Positions 39,481 through 52,472 are shown, counted from the stretch's first letter. The stretch: DNA of 64,000 bases from Rotaria sp. Silwood1 (GCA_905250075.1 CAJNOP010000016.1:1211661-1275660); one strand, 5' to 3'. A program made the numbers and translations. Notes: a model not told the origin generated them from the letters alone.

Positions 39481-42400
39481 GAAAACTATCTTGTCTATTA
39501 TTGTAAGAAAACAAAATCTATATAGAGATGAAAATGATCATGTATCATAACTAACAATCTGTGAAATAAATTAATTTTCTTGAAACATATGTATATAATA
39601 TATTGAGTTGGAACATGAGTTTTGCATATTTTTTGTTTTATTCCGCCATGTACTGTTAACCCTTGGACTAGCAAGCTTATTTTTGGAGATAATATGATAA
39701 CATGTATTTGTATTCTATGATTTTGATTGCTGGACCGGTATTTTCGCCAAAATTAGGTTATTTTCCTCTTCAGTCTTGTGAAGAAATTATTAGAATTCCA
39801 GTTTGTCTTTATTTAGAACAGTTTAGTTTCACATCTCGTTCAAGCAAAAAAAGAATGATAGAGAGAACAAGATTCCTAACTCTATATTCGAAGTCTAATG
39901 AGTCATCGATTTGACTAATTGGATAGTCTCAATCTATGGCAAGAAATTGTTTAAATTAGGTTACAACTATATCCAATTAGCTAAGTAATGATTCACTGCA
40001 TTGAAGACTAATAATTCGACTGGTTTTACATTTTCCGTGTCTTATTATAATTTAGCTAGCAGATCAAGGTATGATGTCATATTAAATACTCATAATCAGT
40101 ATATAAAAAAGGAAGATGATTTCTTTTTTTTATAGTCAAATTTGGATTCTAAACATTGGAAAATGTTAAATATATTGAAAAATAGGAAAAATATTGAGAT
40201 ATTCTTGTTAAATGCCTGTTTCCTAACGTGGGGTCCATTTGAACCCCGCTTGGTTGTCCAAGGTTTTATTATTTAGAACAATATACAAAAACGAAAGAAT
40301 TGTATTTCTAGTATGATTTACTTGTGGATAATTATTTCATGAGACAACTGAGTTGATTAGGAGAATTACGTTGTCGGTTCGTGTTAACTACTATTTTTGC
40401 TGTTTTGTTTCGTTTTACACAAGGATCTATGTTAATCAATTCCACAGATAATGAGTATCACTGGATTTTGAACTTAAACATAAAAACAAAGAGATATTAA
40501 TTCCATTTTTAGCTTCATCACTTAATCTATCAGCATAGATGAAGAGAATCTTCATTGTTGACAACAATAGATACAACCCTAAAATGATAAATGTTTTGTA
40601 ATACAAACACATCTAATAAACGAGAATAACGAAAGTTTTTAGTGGTAGAGATCTGGTCTCGTAGTGGGACTATATTTCCTATATTTGTCAAAAAATTGAA
40701 GATTGCTCGCAAAAAAAGTCAAATATTCGTTGATCTGAACGTCAAGAAAGCAACAGTAAGATGTACAATGGAAGAAAATATAGAACATGTTTTGTGTAAA
40801 TGAAGTTTGTAAGCAATTGCTGTAAGAAAAAGAAGAAATATTAATGAAACCAATGCATTTTAACGTGAACTTCATGAAGGTGACTAGACAGTCACCAATG
40901 ACAGTGAACGTTTAGAAGAACTTGCAACCAAGAAATAGTCTTGATATAGATAAAGCTATAAGATTAATTGAGGATGATAATACTGAAAGTTAAACGATCT
41001 GGAACAGATGTTGACAATAAAAAACAGTTGATTAAAATTAGAAGTAAATGAAAAATTGATTTTGACCAAGAAGAACAGAAGCGATAAAAACTACAACTGA
41101 TTCAGCGATTACTTATAATTAAAACAGATTTGTACTTGTGTATATTTCGAATTATACTTTTAGGTATGAGAGATGTTTTAATAGGATCAAAAAGTGGTAT
41201 AGTTTATATTATATAAACAAAAAAATAATTTTTTTGTGGTCTCTATTGCATTTGATTACGTTTGTAATCCTATACGTCCGTATCTGTAGCGTAGTTAAAG
41301 ATTCTTCATAAAGAATATCTATGAAAAGGAACAAGGAAGGAATCAGTCAAAATTGGATACAGAGAGAGGAATGTTAAATACATAGGGACGTCTGGATGCT
41401 TGCCTCGAATTTTTTCATTTTCTTGTCATTTTTCGCGAAGTTTTTGAAGTTGAGCAGATTTCAATAGTATTTTTAATAAGATTTCTCATTGAAAATCTAT
41501 GATTTCTTCTTGATTAGACGCATGACAGCTCTCACTTCTACGGATTAGTTCTTTTACGAGAACTAGATCTAGTGACTGGTTCTTTTCATATAGAACTAGT
41601 TTCATCAATTCTTTTAACATGAACTAGTCCCAGTTTTTTATAAAAAAAGTAATCATTAGTTTTAGACCTTTTTGCTACGAATTAGAGTCAGTTGTTTTGA
41701 AAAGCACTGATCGCCAGTTCGAGTTCTTATTAAAAGAACTAGTTTGTTGAATCAATTTCGTTTCACTATCGGGAACTGTCATAAGTCTATCGTTGATAAA
41801 ATATTAATTAATTGAAAAGTACATTATAGTTGAACCATAAATTCTTTCTAGAGAAACATCTTGAAAAATATGTTTAACATTGAACCTTGAAAAGAATCGG
41901 TTGCATCCAGAGAGGAGAGTGGGAGTAGTCGAAAAAAAGCGTTTTCTGACTAGGTGTCTTTTATACATGATATCTTTAAAATAAATCAAACACAAATTAT
42001 GTTTTTTCGATTTCTCAAAGAGATACTTTATTATAATACTGTTTTTCACAAGTTGAAGATATTTGTCTTTAGTTCATCAGATACACGTCAAATAAAATAG
42101 TCTATAATCTTCAATGAGATTGATAGATTTCTCCGATTTCTAAAGACTTTAACGAAAATCAGTATCCTATATATTTCCTATATAGTTCGAGAAAATCCTA
42201 TGTAAATAGTGGTAGACAATTCCTATGTGTTTCTATATTTTTATAGATTGGCGCTACGAGCCCAGGTGGAGATAGATGAGATATATTACGTACGTCATTT
42301 CATTCTATAAAATCATCGGAAAACGATATATTAACCTATTCTCATGAAAAACCTCTACTAACGTGATGTCAATAAAATGCACTTTACTGATATATGCCTT

Positions 42401-43600
42401 TTGTCTATCAAAAAAGTATTGTTTAATATATTCAAATAAATTGTCTCTACTGAATAATTAAATAATCAAAAAGAATGTGTTCGTTCCTTAGCAATTTAAT
42501 CTAACCATTAAACAGTGCTCATACTTTTGTTTCGAAGAAATATTGAAAAAAAAAATTATAAGAAACTAACATACTAGTTATTACAGTTCCGCAGGACGAC
42601 CAAAAAGCCCTCGTGTGTCCTGCCACTGTTTGCTTTCTTTCACCTTGTCCCCTTGCAATTTTTTTTCTTATTTCATCTAATCCCGATGCGCGATCTATCT
42701 ATCCTATGCCGTCCTGTCGTCTGTATACTACATATTATTAGTCAGTTTTTTCTAATGTATCTCTGTTTTTTTGAACGCTACAGAATCTCACGACTTTTGG
42801 CAGACCCTGCTCAACAAGTTTTTGTTCTAATTTTTAAGATTTCTTAGATCTCGATAGAGTTAACCAATCTAGCAAACAGCACTATTTAAGGTAGAGATGA
42901 TGAATTTTCTACTCAAAAAAGTATTTGAACGAGTAGCCATGATATTTTTGACTTATCCAGTTTGTTTTAAGTCTCTCTTCAAAAAAATTTTTTTATGAAT
43001 CATTTTTTATCAAAAGAATGAATTTCTTGGCTATAGCACAGCAAGCATTAATTAATATAACGACAGTTTAAGTGTTCAGATTTGTCAAATAGCCAACGAC
43101 TATGAAATTTGTTCGAAGCAGATTTGTATACGATGCTAAGTTAAAACAATTCTGGTAGGTTTCGGTTGGACATAGTGGCAGAACTTCATAGGTATAAGAC
43201 TATACATTGTCATTATTTACTGTGAATTCATAGTAACTATTAGATAGTTTTTAGATTTCTATTTTGCTGATAAATGTTTTCAACATGGATAATGTACAAC
43301 CGAAAATACTAATTTTCTTTGCATTTTTTCGTTTTTTTGATAAAATGGATAGCTTAGTTTTGGCAAAAAAACTAATAATAGCAATCTCAATCAAAAGTTT
43401 TGTCAATAGATTCTTTATTTTCAGTCTATTTGTCTTAAAGAATTTCGGACTTTTATCCAGCATTGACTATCACTATTGCTGGGCATATACCTCACCCGTT
43501 AAACGATTATATGAGAAAATATTGTCGACCTTTCTGTTGAAAAAGCTTCGTAAGATCAGAAAATAATCGAAGCGTCCCATTCCGTTCCGCGTCGCGCGGG
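39481..43600. other. Noncoding region
   Basis: No gene is supported here; short frames on both strands lack motifs and are AT-rich. About 41537-41745 contains several copies of a short imperfect palindromic motif around 'gaactagt'. A small GC-richer patch lies at about 43570-43610. Confidence 0.5.
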
Positions 43601-43619
43601 GAACCGTTTCTCCTGCTCA

Positions 43620-45680
43620 GACAAATTTATGTTATAATACACGACAATCATTTTCATCAATAAATTCTGATTTTCAACCAATATCATCTCATCATCAATA
43701 ATACAGTTATCGACTAGTTGATGTTCTTAAACTAACATTTTTAACTGTGCCAATATAAGTTTAACAACAATTAACATCACAACTTTCAACATAGAATTTA
43801 TCTGTACCAACAGCAAATATTACAACAAAATTATCAACCAAATCAATGTCAAAGAAAACCGATACAAAAGCACAAGAAAAATCAACAACTATTATCGAAC
43901 AATCATCATCTACTGTTCGAAATGTTGAAATTCAAACAAACGATAATTCATTCACAAGAACAACAATAGCAGGAGTAACAATTGTAGATAATGCATATCA
44001 ATATGTTGATGTAATGCCTACACTTAATCCATCATCGTATGTTCATTTTATTAATGTATCTTATTCAGTACAACAATCATCATAATTTTTTCAAGATAAC
44101 CTACTAGAAACATCTATAATGCAAGATGAATTTATTAATATCAATGATTATCATCAACCATCGACTAATATACAATCAATGCCAAATATTGCTTTAATAC
44201 AAGATAAAAACAAAAAAGAAAGAAATATTTTTATATATTGATATTCAACAATAATACATGTATTTACTCTAACAATATGTATATAAAAACTCCTTCCATT
44301 GATTTTCTGCTCTCCTCTATCCGATTATTCTCGGACAATATTGTATCATTGACAAGATTCTTCGTTTATCAATCATTTGCTGTATGCTTCAACATATATG
44401 TTATGTGTTTTATTCTTCTTTTAACAGACACATTGCATAAACATTCATCCTTCTATATGATCTAATTGATGGTAAAAAATCTCTTTTTTTTCCTTCTCTC
44501 TTTTCATATAGTTTCGCCTCATCACTTATATGGTTCATCTAGTTCACGATATTATCATCTTTTTCCATAAATATATGATGAACAGTAATCATAACAACTG
44601 CAACAAGCACCATTAACAGATACTAAATCAATTGGTGTTCGTTCAGCTACAGTACTTCAAATGGCATCAACATTGAAAATTACACGTATTGAAACAGGAG
44701 AAACAAATGAATCAAGTTTAGCATCACTTGATTTTGCTCATACTAATCGTATTGATATACCTGGATTATGATGATATCGATCATTATCTGATGGATGATC
44801 AGTATCTGTAACAACGGCAGAAAGACGTTATCATATACCAATATCTCAATCATTTATTGATCTTCAACACTATGCCAATGATCCAGGACATATTGTAACG
44901 TTCATCTAGTTTTCGTCATCTTCAACAACAATAACTATTGACAGAAATACGACCATTTGGTTCAATATCAACAATTAATAGATAAAAATTATAAATTATT
45001 TTAAGGAAAAACAATTTTATTTTTCAATTTAAATTAGACTATTTGATTCAAGCAAAAGTCAACAATCAATTCAACTTGCTCCAACAATTCGTTCAAAATG
45101 AAAAAGATATTTTAAAAATTGCATCATTTGATCAAAGTATTGGTACACTTGTTTATGTTGTTTGTAGTATTGCAACACTTTACACATCGGATTTTGATAC
45201 TATGACTAATTTAAGAGATTGAAAAAAACTTTATGCAGGTGTATCTATATGGCTTTTTAATACTGATATGAATCCTTAAAGGTATAAACATAAAAGTCTT
45301 TATTTTATAGATTAATAATTCTTTGTGTTTTTTTTCAAGAACTCATTGTATTCATTTAATAATCTCGGAACTTGGTTTAAGTTTTGCAGTGTGGGATACA
45401 ATCGTTAATGGTACATCTGATGTTCGATTATCAAAAGCACTTTATATAACATTAAAATCACTTGAAACAGATAGAATATTTGCATTAAAATTTAATGATA
45501 TAACTGCAACTGATAAATTCCATATTTTGTTAAATTATCATGTGATCCACGTAATGCGAATTTATTTGATATATTTTATTCCAAACGACATCCACCTATT
45601 TTTATTTTACGTAAAAATAAAATAAGAAAATTAGCTATTTCAAAATCATCGGAATTTAATCTCGTGTTTAGTTTTTTAAT
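43620..45680 (+). pseudogene. Decayed multi-exon gene, family unknown
   Basis: Protein-like plus-strand stretches occur in order. At 43846-44085 there is a Ser/Thr/Gln-rich frame (SKKTDTKAQEKST), preceded and followed in frame by TAA codons. At about 44602-44960 there is a frame with TVLQMASTLKITRIETGE, broken by TGA and TAG. At about 45040-45222 there is another frame broken by TGA, and at 45350-45680 one containing ELGLSFAVWDTIVNG that shifts frame near 45535. Splice-like signals (tttaaattag, ttttcaag) lie between pieces. Many of the stops would be one C-to-T change from Gln or Arg codons. I do not recognise the family, and no intact frame survives. Confidence 0.6.
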
Positions 45681-45694
45681 TTGTTGTTGTCTTA

Positions 45695-46310
45695 CGAGGG
45701 AACTACTCCAACTGATTCCGAGCTTTCGGCTTCATATTTTTGCTACAGATAGGCCTCAGTGAGACTAAGAAAATCCTAGAAGCATTCGTCCCCATGGGCT
45801 GCTGGGCCAAAGTTATAGCCATTTTACTGAATTTTAACCTACAACACGGTTTCCACAGTAAAGTTAAATGAAGGTATTTCGGTCTGATACTCTGCCCATA
45901 AACACGTCTAATGATTCCTATCATGTACCAAAATTTTCAATCAAAACGGATGCTTCCTTCTTGAGATATTCAATTTGCAGGACAGCTCCGTTATTGTAAC
46001 CTACCTGTTATAGGCAGACATTTTTGAAAATTGAATATCTCAAGAAGGAAGCATCCGTTTTGATTGAAAATTTTGGTACATGATAGGAATCATTAGACGT
46101 GTTTATGGGCAGAATATCAGACCGAAATACCTTCATTTAACTTTACTGTGGAAACCGTGTTGTAGGCTAAAAATTCAGTAAAATGGCTATAACTTTGGCC
46201 CAGCAGCCCATGGGGACGAATGTTTCTAGGATTTTCTTAGTCTCACTGAGGCCTATCTGTAACCAAATTATGAAGCCGACAGTTCGGAATCAGTTGGAGT
46301 AATTCCCTCG
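45695..46310. mobile_element. PIF/Harbinger-like fold-back miniature element
   Basis: Near-perfect inverted arms of about 290 bp begin CGAGGGAA and end TTCCCTCG, around a short unpaired centre at about 45985-46025. The element is flanked by TTA at 45692-45694 and 46311-46313, the three-base duplication typical of PIF/Harbinger transposons. It has no coding capacity. The frames across it read through the arms and are not genes. Confidence 0.82.
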
Positions 46311-46987
46311 TTAGTTAAATATGTATGTTGTATATTGAAATTATTTAATAAAAGAACATGTGATGGATTTTTGAATTGATGAAGTATAGTACGAATAATT
46401 ATTTTTTTATTGCCAGTGAAATAAATTGTTTGACTAAAAAAAATTTATGTTTGAAAATAGTTATTAACTAATAAACATATAATGGATTTGCTATCGTGCG
46501 TCTAAGAATAAAGTAAATTTTAATAAAGTTGAATTATCTTTGTCACATTTTAGTTTGACATTCAGCAATAACATTTCGAAATTATTTCTACATATAGGAC
46601 ATAAAAACATTTAGATATTTTCTCAAACATTCATTTTCATTTCATCATAGACTTTTCTATCTTGCAAAAAAGTTCATACAAATAAGTAATTGTTATTCAA
46701 ATCAAATGAAATCTATTTATCTCAATTATCAATAAAAGACGGGAAATAGCGTTCAGTATAGTCAATAACACGACATCATAAATTTGAATTTAAAATATAT
46801 AATATTATAGCCCTAAAGAGGGCTGTTGGGTTTTAGTTAATGTTGGGTTTTGCTTATTACTCCGAGAGATTTAATGAGTTTTTTGGTTAATTAAGATGTT
46901 TTGGTAGCGATGTTATTCATCTCATTTGATCTTTTGTGGAAAGTTCCGTACGTCGTCAAGTATTGAACGATATAATGGGTCATTTAG

Positions 46988-49222
46988 TCAAGATTGTCGA
47001 TTCGAAGAACGCATAAGAGTATGATGTGGCGGTGGTCCCATGCCAAAACTATCGTCCATCATAGGTAAAAGATCCATATATTGTTGTTGATGATTAGATG
47101 GTGGAGCAAATAATGGATCCATATATTCCCTAGACTGAAAGGATAGGGTGTAGAAACGGGAATTGATCTGTCCGCGCGTATATCGTTTTTGTCGGTAACA
47201 TGGCACAAATGACCATTTTTTTGGCACAAGTGACCATTTTTTTTGGCACAAATGACGATTTTTTTGGTACAAACGACCATTTTTTTGGTACAAATGACCA
47301 TGTAACTATGGCAGAAATGAGCAGTTTTTGACACAAATTACTATTTTTTTTTGAGACAACGACCACGTAACTACGGCACTAGTGACCATTTTGGTAAATA
47401 TGGTACAAAAGACCATATAGTACCCATATTACAAATCAGCATATGATGTATAATAAAATTGTGACAAGTGAATCACAACAAATACGGAATTTTATGATGT
47501 ATGAAAATGTTATTATTTTAAATGTGATTTTTATTGAATATAAATAGCGCTAATTTTATTAACGCTTTTTTGTACTCAGAAGAATTTTAGTATTAACTTT
47601 TTAATCTTAATCTTATAACTTTCTAACACATGTGTCCTTATGACGTCAGTCTTGGGCCAGGTGAATCGACTGTCGATGAACGTTACTTATTGTTGTTGAT
47701 GATTGGATGGTGGAGCAAATAATGGATCCATATATTGTTGTTGATGATTAGAGGGTGGAGCAAGTAATGGATCCATATTTTGCATTTTAATATAATGTAG
47801 AGGTGGTAAATGATGAAGATGCTGTTGCATTGTATTGAATGATAGTGGTAGAGGTAGTAAAATTTTGATGAATATGATGGACCACCAGGATTTGAAATGA
47901 TCATTCCATTTGGATTTATTGAATCTGATGGATCTAATATGCGATGATGGGAATTTATATTCTAAACAAAAAGAAAAATTCTAATATTCTTTTTACAAAC
48001 AAAAAAACCATACTTGTATTTTCATATGTGGTGATAAATTCATAATATCTATTGATGTTGAGATATGTCTTATGTTTGGATTTAATATTTGCGTTGATAC
48101 TTGATTAGTTGATGAATTATATGATATTCCATTATCTGGTCCATATGTTCGGTTTAAATGTAATTCTTCGTTATCCATATCTGAAGAAAAACAAACATGA
48201 AAATAATGATAAAATTTTTTAAAACAATTATACCAAATGTATCAAATTCATTATAACACATTTTTGTTGATGATGTTGTTAATTGTGCTTCATCTACATT
48301 TCCATGCAACTTTTGATTAATTGATGATGGTACAGGATGTGGAATGAATTGTTCGGATTGGCCAACATTATATAAATATGATGTTGTGGAAGAGTTCATT
48401 TTAGATGAAAATAACCTCCCATTGGATCTTAAATTATCTTCAGGTGATGTTGTAGCAATTGAAGATGTTAATGATGATGATGATGGTAACATTTGATTTA
48501 TTCGATTGACGACAACAATCAACTTTTTCTTAAATTTTTCTTCAATTTTAAAACTACAAAAGAAAACTAGAATATTTTTTCTACAAGAACAACATCTTAC
48601 CGATAGGATCTTTCGACTTTTTGTACATGATCATTAATAAAACATGATATTTTTTCATTTAATTCTAATTGATTATTCTAAAATTAGTAAATTAATTTTT
48701 TTATTCTATATCAAATAAAAATACTTTTTGTGATTTGAAAGTAACAAATACCTTATCTATTGTCTTCTTCATTGCTATATCTATGTCTATATCTATGTCT
48801 ATACCCTTATATTTATAACTGACCATGTACGATCGATTGGTACCAACTGCAAATGCCAATGAATAACGTCCCCACTTCAAGATTGAAAATAAAAGTATAA
48901 TAAAAACTTTTTGTTTTTTTTTTCATACTCTTTGTTCTCGATAATGAAAATTCATTGTTTCCAATGTCGATTGTAAGTGCTGAAATATACATTCAAGCAT
49001 TTCTTGTTCTTCTTGTTTTTTTTTTTGAAGTCATATTTTATATCGAAATCTAAAATAAAAAGCAGATGACATGCACAAATAGCCGCACAATAAAATCCTT
49101 TTAAATTTTCTTCTTTTATAATTTTTATCTTGAATATAAGCAGCTGAATGATTTGAATATAATAAATATACTGGAGGATTTTCTTCATAAGTATTTTCAA
49201 TAAATTTCATTGTATGATTCAA
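46988..49222 (-). pseudogene. Disrupted multi-exon gene, family unknown
   Basis: Minus-strand exons can be traced at about 49210-48929, 48874-48752, 48681-48602, 48557-48230, 48181-47993 and 47960-47690, with a C-terminal piece at 47140-46988. The first exon is cut by an in-frame TGA at 49033-49031, after which the same frame continues as coding (QEEQEMLECIFQHLQ). Near 47860 the frame slips by one base in a T run: the lower frame then reads MDPLLAPPSNHQQQ twice, and that same peptide repeat reappears at 47140, separated by an inserted tract of 22-nt tandem repeats. Hydrophilic, Ser/Asn/Gln-rich; no known domain recognised. It could instead be a living gene with two sequence errors. Confidence 0.55.
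47205..47415. repeat. Tandem repeat, unit about 22 nt
   Basis: About eight imperfect copies of a unit like 'ggcacaaatgaccatttttt' run through this tract. Copies become more diverged towards the right. The open frames across it are by-products of the repeat. Confidence 0.8.
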
Positions 49223-49623
49223 CAGCTAATAATAATTCATTATTTGAATAGTATAACTGAATGACCTAGTTTTTCTCCATCGAAAAAGTACATAAATTTT
49301 AACACCATTGTTCGCCTAAAATTATTTCTTTCTTTCTCGACTAAAACGAATAGATAATACGAATAACGAACGAACTTATATAATAACGAAATTACAAAGA
49401 ATACTAAAAGATACGAAAGAAACAAACGAATTTATATCAGATATCGCTAGTTAACAATCAAATACAAACAAAAAATCTTTCCTATTGATATGATATCTTT
49501 TGAGAAAACATTTATTTTAGATATGATCTAAATCGAAAAGTTCAATTAGCTGATCCAAATAGTTTAAATATAGTTAGAAACAAGATCATTGAAACATTTA
49601 TTCAGAAGAAAATAAATGTTTAA

Positions 49624-49705
49624 CCCTTTGCGGCCGGATGTTGCCATTTGGCAACATTTTCCCCTATAGGAGTACGAGATTTGTCGAATAGCCTACCGTA
49701 AAGGG
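49624..49705. mobile_element. 82-bp piggyBac-like miniature element
   Basis: Flanked by TTAA at 49620-49623 and 49706-49709. The ends are CCCTTTGCGG and CCGTAAAGGG, which pair as inverted repeats, with an inner palindrome gttgcc/ggcaac. TTAA duplication with CCCT-type ends is the hallmark of piggyBac elements. No coding capacity. Confidence 0.75.
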
Positions 49706-50011
49706 TTAAACATGGAATAATTAGTTCATTATCTGTAAGAGGAAATATTTTGTTTATGTTCAATAAAGTTATAACAATGAAAAGAACTTTATGATTTCAT
49801 GCCAAAAGTTTATTTTTCATCTCAAACACATCATCATTTGTTTTTTCTGCAGTAATAACAACAATTGTAATCAGTTAAATTAATATAATTGCAAAAGCAT
49901 GGAAAAAAAGATTTATTGAAAAATAATAAATATTAGCTTTCATACAATTAAATCAATTGATTTTATCAACTTTATATTTTCCTATTACAATAGCTGTAAT
50001 ATGTTCTGAAT

Positions 50012-51791
50012 CAGAGATGGACAAGCCGCGGTGTAAAACCGCCCCGTCCCGCCCCGCCTGCGGGGCGGTGCTAAAACTTGGCGGGGCGGGGCGGTGACGG
50101 TGCATGACGAAATTTCGCGGTTTCTCCGCCTTTGTATAACCTTGATTTTTTAAATATACTCAGACCTTTAGAGACATCTTTTAAAAATTTAAAAATTTTT
50201 TCACAAAACTAATCAGTAAAAAAGTCTTGTTAGCGCAGCTCCAGAGGAGCTAAAATGTGGAACTCACATATATTTTTTTAATTTTTTGTTCTGATGCCTT
50301 ATTTTTAAATTGTAAAATACCTTTTTCCCGAATACGTATGAAATCATTGATATATTATATAAAAACTAGAGCCTTTTATGCGCTGCTAAGGTCTGTAATG
50401 GTGGGAGTCAGGGTTACCAGATCGAAAATTAAAAAATCAGAAAAATTTTTCTAAAAATCGGGAAAAAGTCGGAATTTTTGTTCTCGAAATCGGAAGAAAA
50501 TCAGAAAGTATTTTTCCATACTTAAATAACTAGTCTATATATTTTCGATAGCTTCAATATCCTTTATCTTGCTTCTGTTCATCTTTTCGAATCAATATTG
50601 GAAATGATATTTCATAAAGAATTAAAGAAAATATCGATTACACAATTTACTCATGATTGAGAAATCTACATAAGTAATTTGAACAGGATCACATTATTTT
50701 TATCAAAAATGCTATAACCAACTTGACGAAACAATAGAATCAGTATTGTAAATTCATACACACACATGCATTTCACAAAACTTATGCAAAAGAAAACTAA
50801 GACTTATTCTGTATAATGTTCGTTTTTGTTCATACTTTTTTATTAGCTCGAATACTCTTCAAAATATCAGGTTGAGGTAACAGATATTCATAAAAATGTC
50901 CACAAATATAAACAGAACTCATTCCGATTTTCAATTCTGCAACAGCAAAATTAGTACCCATACGATTATGATTAGTTTTATGATATCTGTGATGAAACAA
51001 AAAAGCTCAGAAACGAAAATATTCTTAATTAACACTATAGTAAACGAACAGAGAAATTTAGTTCATCGTAATAGAAAGCTGGATCTTAATTGTCTGTAAA
51101 AATCATAGTTTTATTGGAGGATATGCTTTCAAATCACTGCAGTGTGGTTTGTTGAGTTCATGATGCTTCACTACCCGATAACTATGGTGAAATAGATCGC
51201 AATATATGTGTGGTGTCGTGTCATGGTTAAACTATTCTAGAATGTCCTAAGAACTTGAATTCCCAAATAAGACTTCGAAAACCGAAGAAAAATTAGGAAA
51301 TCTGAAGGCAATCGGAAAAATATGTTAAAATCGGAAAAAATCGAAACGTCGGAAAGTCGTTGGAGAAACTTTCAAAAATCGGAATTTTTCCTGCCGTATT
51401 GGAAGATCTGGCAACCCTGAGTGGGGTGTCTGTAATGGAGTGGAAGAAGGGGAAGAGTCGCCAAATCTGGAACTTAACACTTACAGTCACTATTTTCTTC
51501 GAAAATATACGTGAGTTCCACAAAATGAGTGACTGTATTATAATTGCCTTTCATTTTCATATATTTATTTTTTTCTATTTCGGAACGATGTTTATGCATT
51601 TAAAATATGCCTCTTCATCTCATGAAATGAAATAGCCATTATGAAAATTTAATGAAAAATTTGTCAATAAATAGTTTTTTAAAACATATTTTTGACGGGG
51701 CGGGGCAGGGCGGTGGCGGTGCGGAACTTTATCAGCGGTGCGGGACGGGGCGGTGACGTTGCGACTTTTTTTGCTGACTCGTCCATCTCTG
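50012..51791. mobile_element. Non-autonomous hAT-like element with GC-rich ends
   Basis: It starts CAGAGATGGAC and ends GTCCATCTCTG, a perfect 11-base inverted repeat of hAT type. Both subterminal regions (50030-50105, 51694-51765) are strikingly GC-rich repeats of CGGGGCGG/CCGCCCCG in AT-rich surroundings. There is no transposase frame. I could not identify an exact 8-bp target duplication. A second element is nested inside. Confidence 0.7.
50409..51419. mobile_element. Nested hAT-like element
   Basis: Its ends are CAGGGTTACCAGATC and, reversed from the right, CAGGGTTGCCAGATC: 14 of 15 bases match. It lies wholly inside the 50012-51791 element. Its subterminal sequence is rich in 'aatcggaaaa'-type repeats. 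No coding frame is evident and the 8-bp flanks are not a clean duplication. Confidence 0.65.
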
Positions 51792-52472
51792 GCAGATATT
51801 ACTGAATCACAAGCACTGAAGATAATACCAACATTTCTTGAAGGGCCTGCTAAACAAGGGTTCGCTGAAAATAATACAGCATTAGAATCCTGGAGTGTGT
51901 TCAAAGCTGAATTTCTTCACACGTATTCATTTCCAACACTTAAACAATTAGCATCTCATCGTTTGCGCAATCATCAACAATGTCACGATGAACCAGTTAT
52001 CGAATATTATACAGATGTTATGAAATTATGCAAAATAATTGATTATAACATGACAGACGTATCAAAACTTGATCATTTATATCATGGTTTAAAATTATCT
52101 TTAATGAAAGATGTATTACGTCGAGCACCAACAATGCCATCCGAATTTTAAGAGCAAGCTAGACAAGAAGAACCTTTAGATCGTCTAGTGTCTACATCTA
52201 TTTATCAGCCAGTTAACAATGATAGTGAGACGTGTCACATATCTGAAATATCGGGCATGCTAGAGATGCAAAGGGAGATGCGGGATATACCAAACAATCA
52301 CCCAAAGACAATTCAAATATTGCCGCTATACGAAATATTTCTAGCGTGGCCGGCATCTCCCGATCATATAAAATTACATCGAAAAATTTTGCTGCGTATG
52401 GTTCGTGTAAAGCAACTCTATCATGTGGTACTGAAACATTATTTTATGTACAGATGGAGGGTATACATGTAG
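51792..52472 (+). pseudogene. Retrotransposon gag relic
   Basis: The frame from about 51793 to 52148 resembles a Ty3/gypsy-type gag capsid domain (LEGPAKQGF, WSVFKAEFLHTY, VIEYYTDVMKLC, LYHGLK). It is broken by TAA at 52149-52151 and then continues for a few residues (EQARQEEPLDRL) before turning non-coding-like. There is no zinc knuckle, protease or polymerase. The hAT-like element ends exactly where the recognisable gag begins, so the left part was lost or separated. Confidence 0.6.

Noticed and set aside
45703..45924. Minus-strand frame in the fold-back element
   Set aside because: It reads through an inverted-repeat arm with no protein family resemblance.
47059..47366. Overlapping frames with repeated KKMVxCxKK words
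   Set aside because: They are by-products of the 22-nt tandem repeat.
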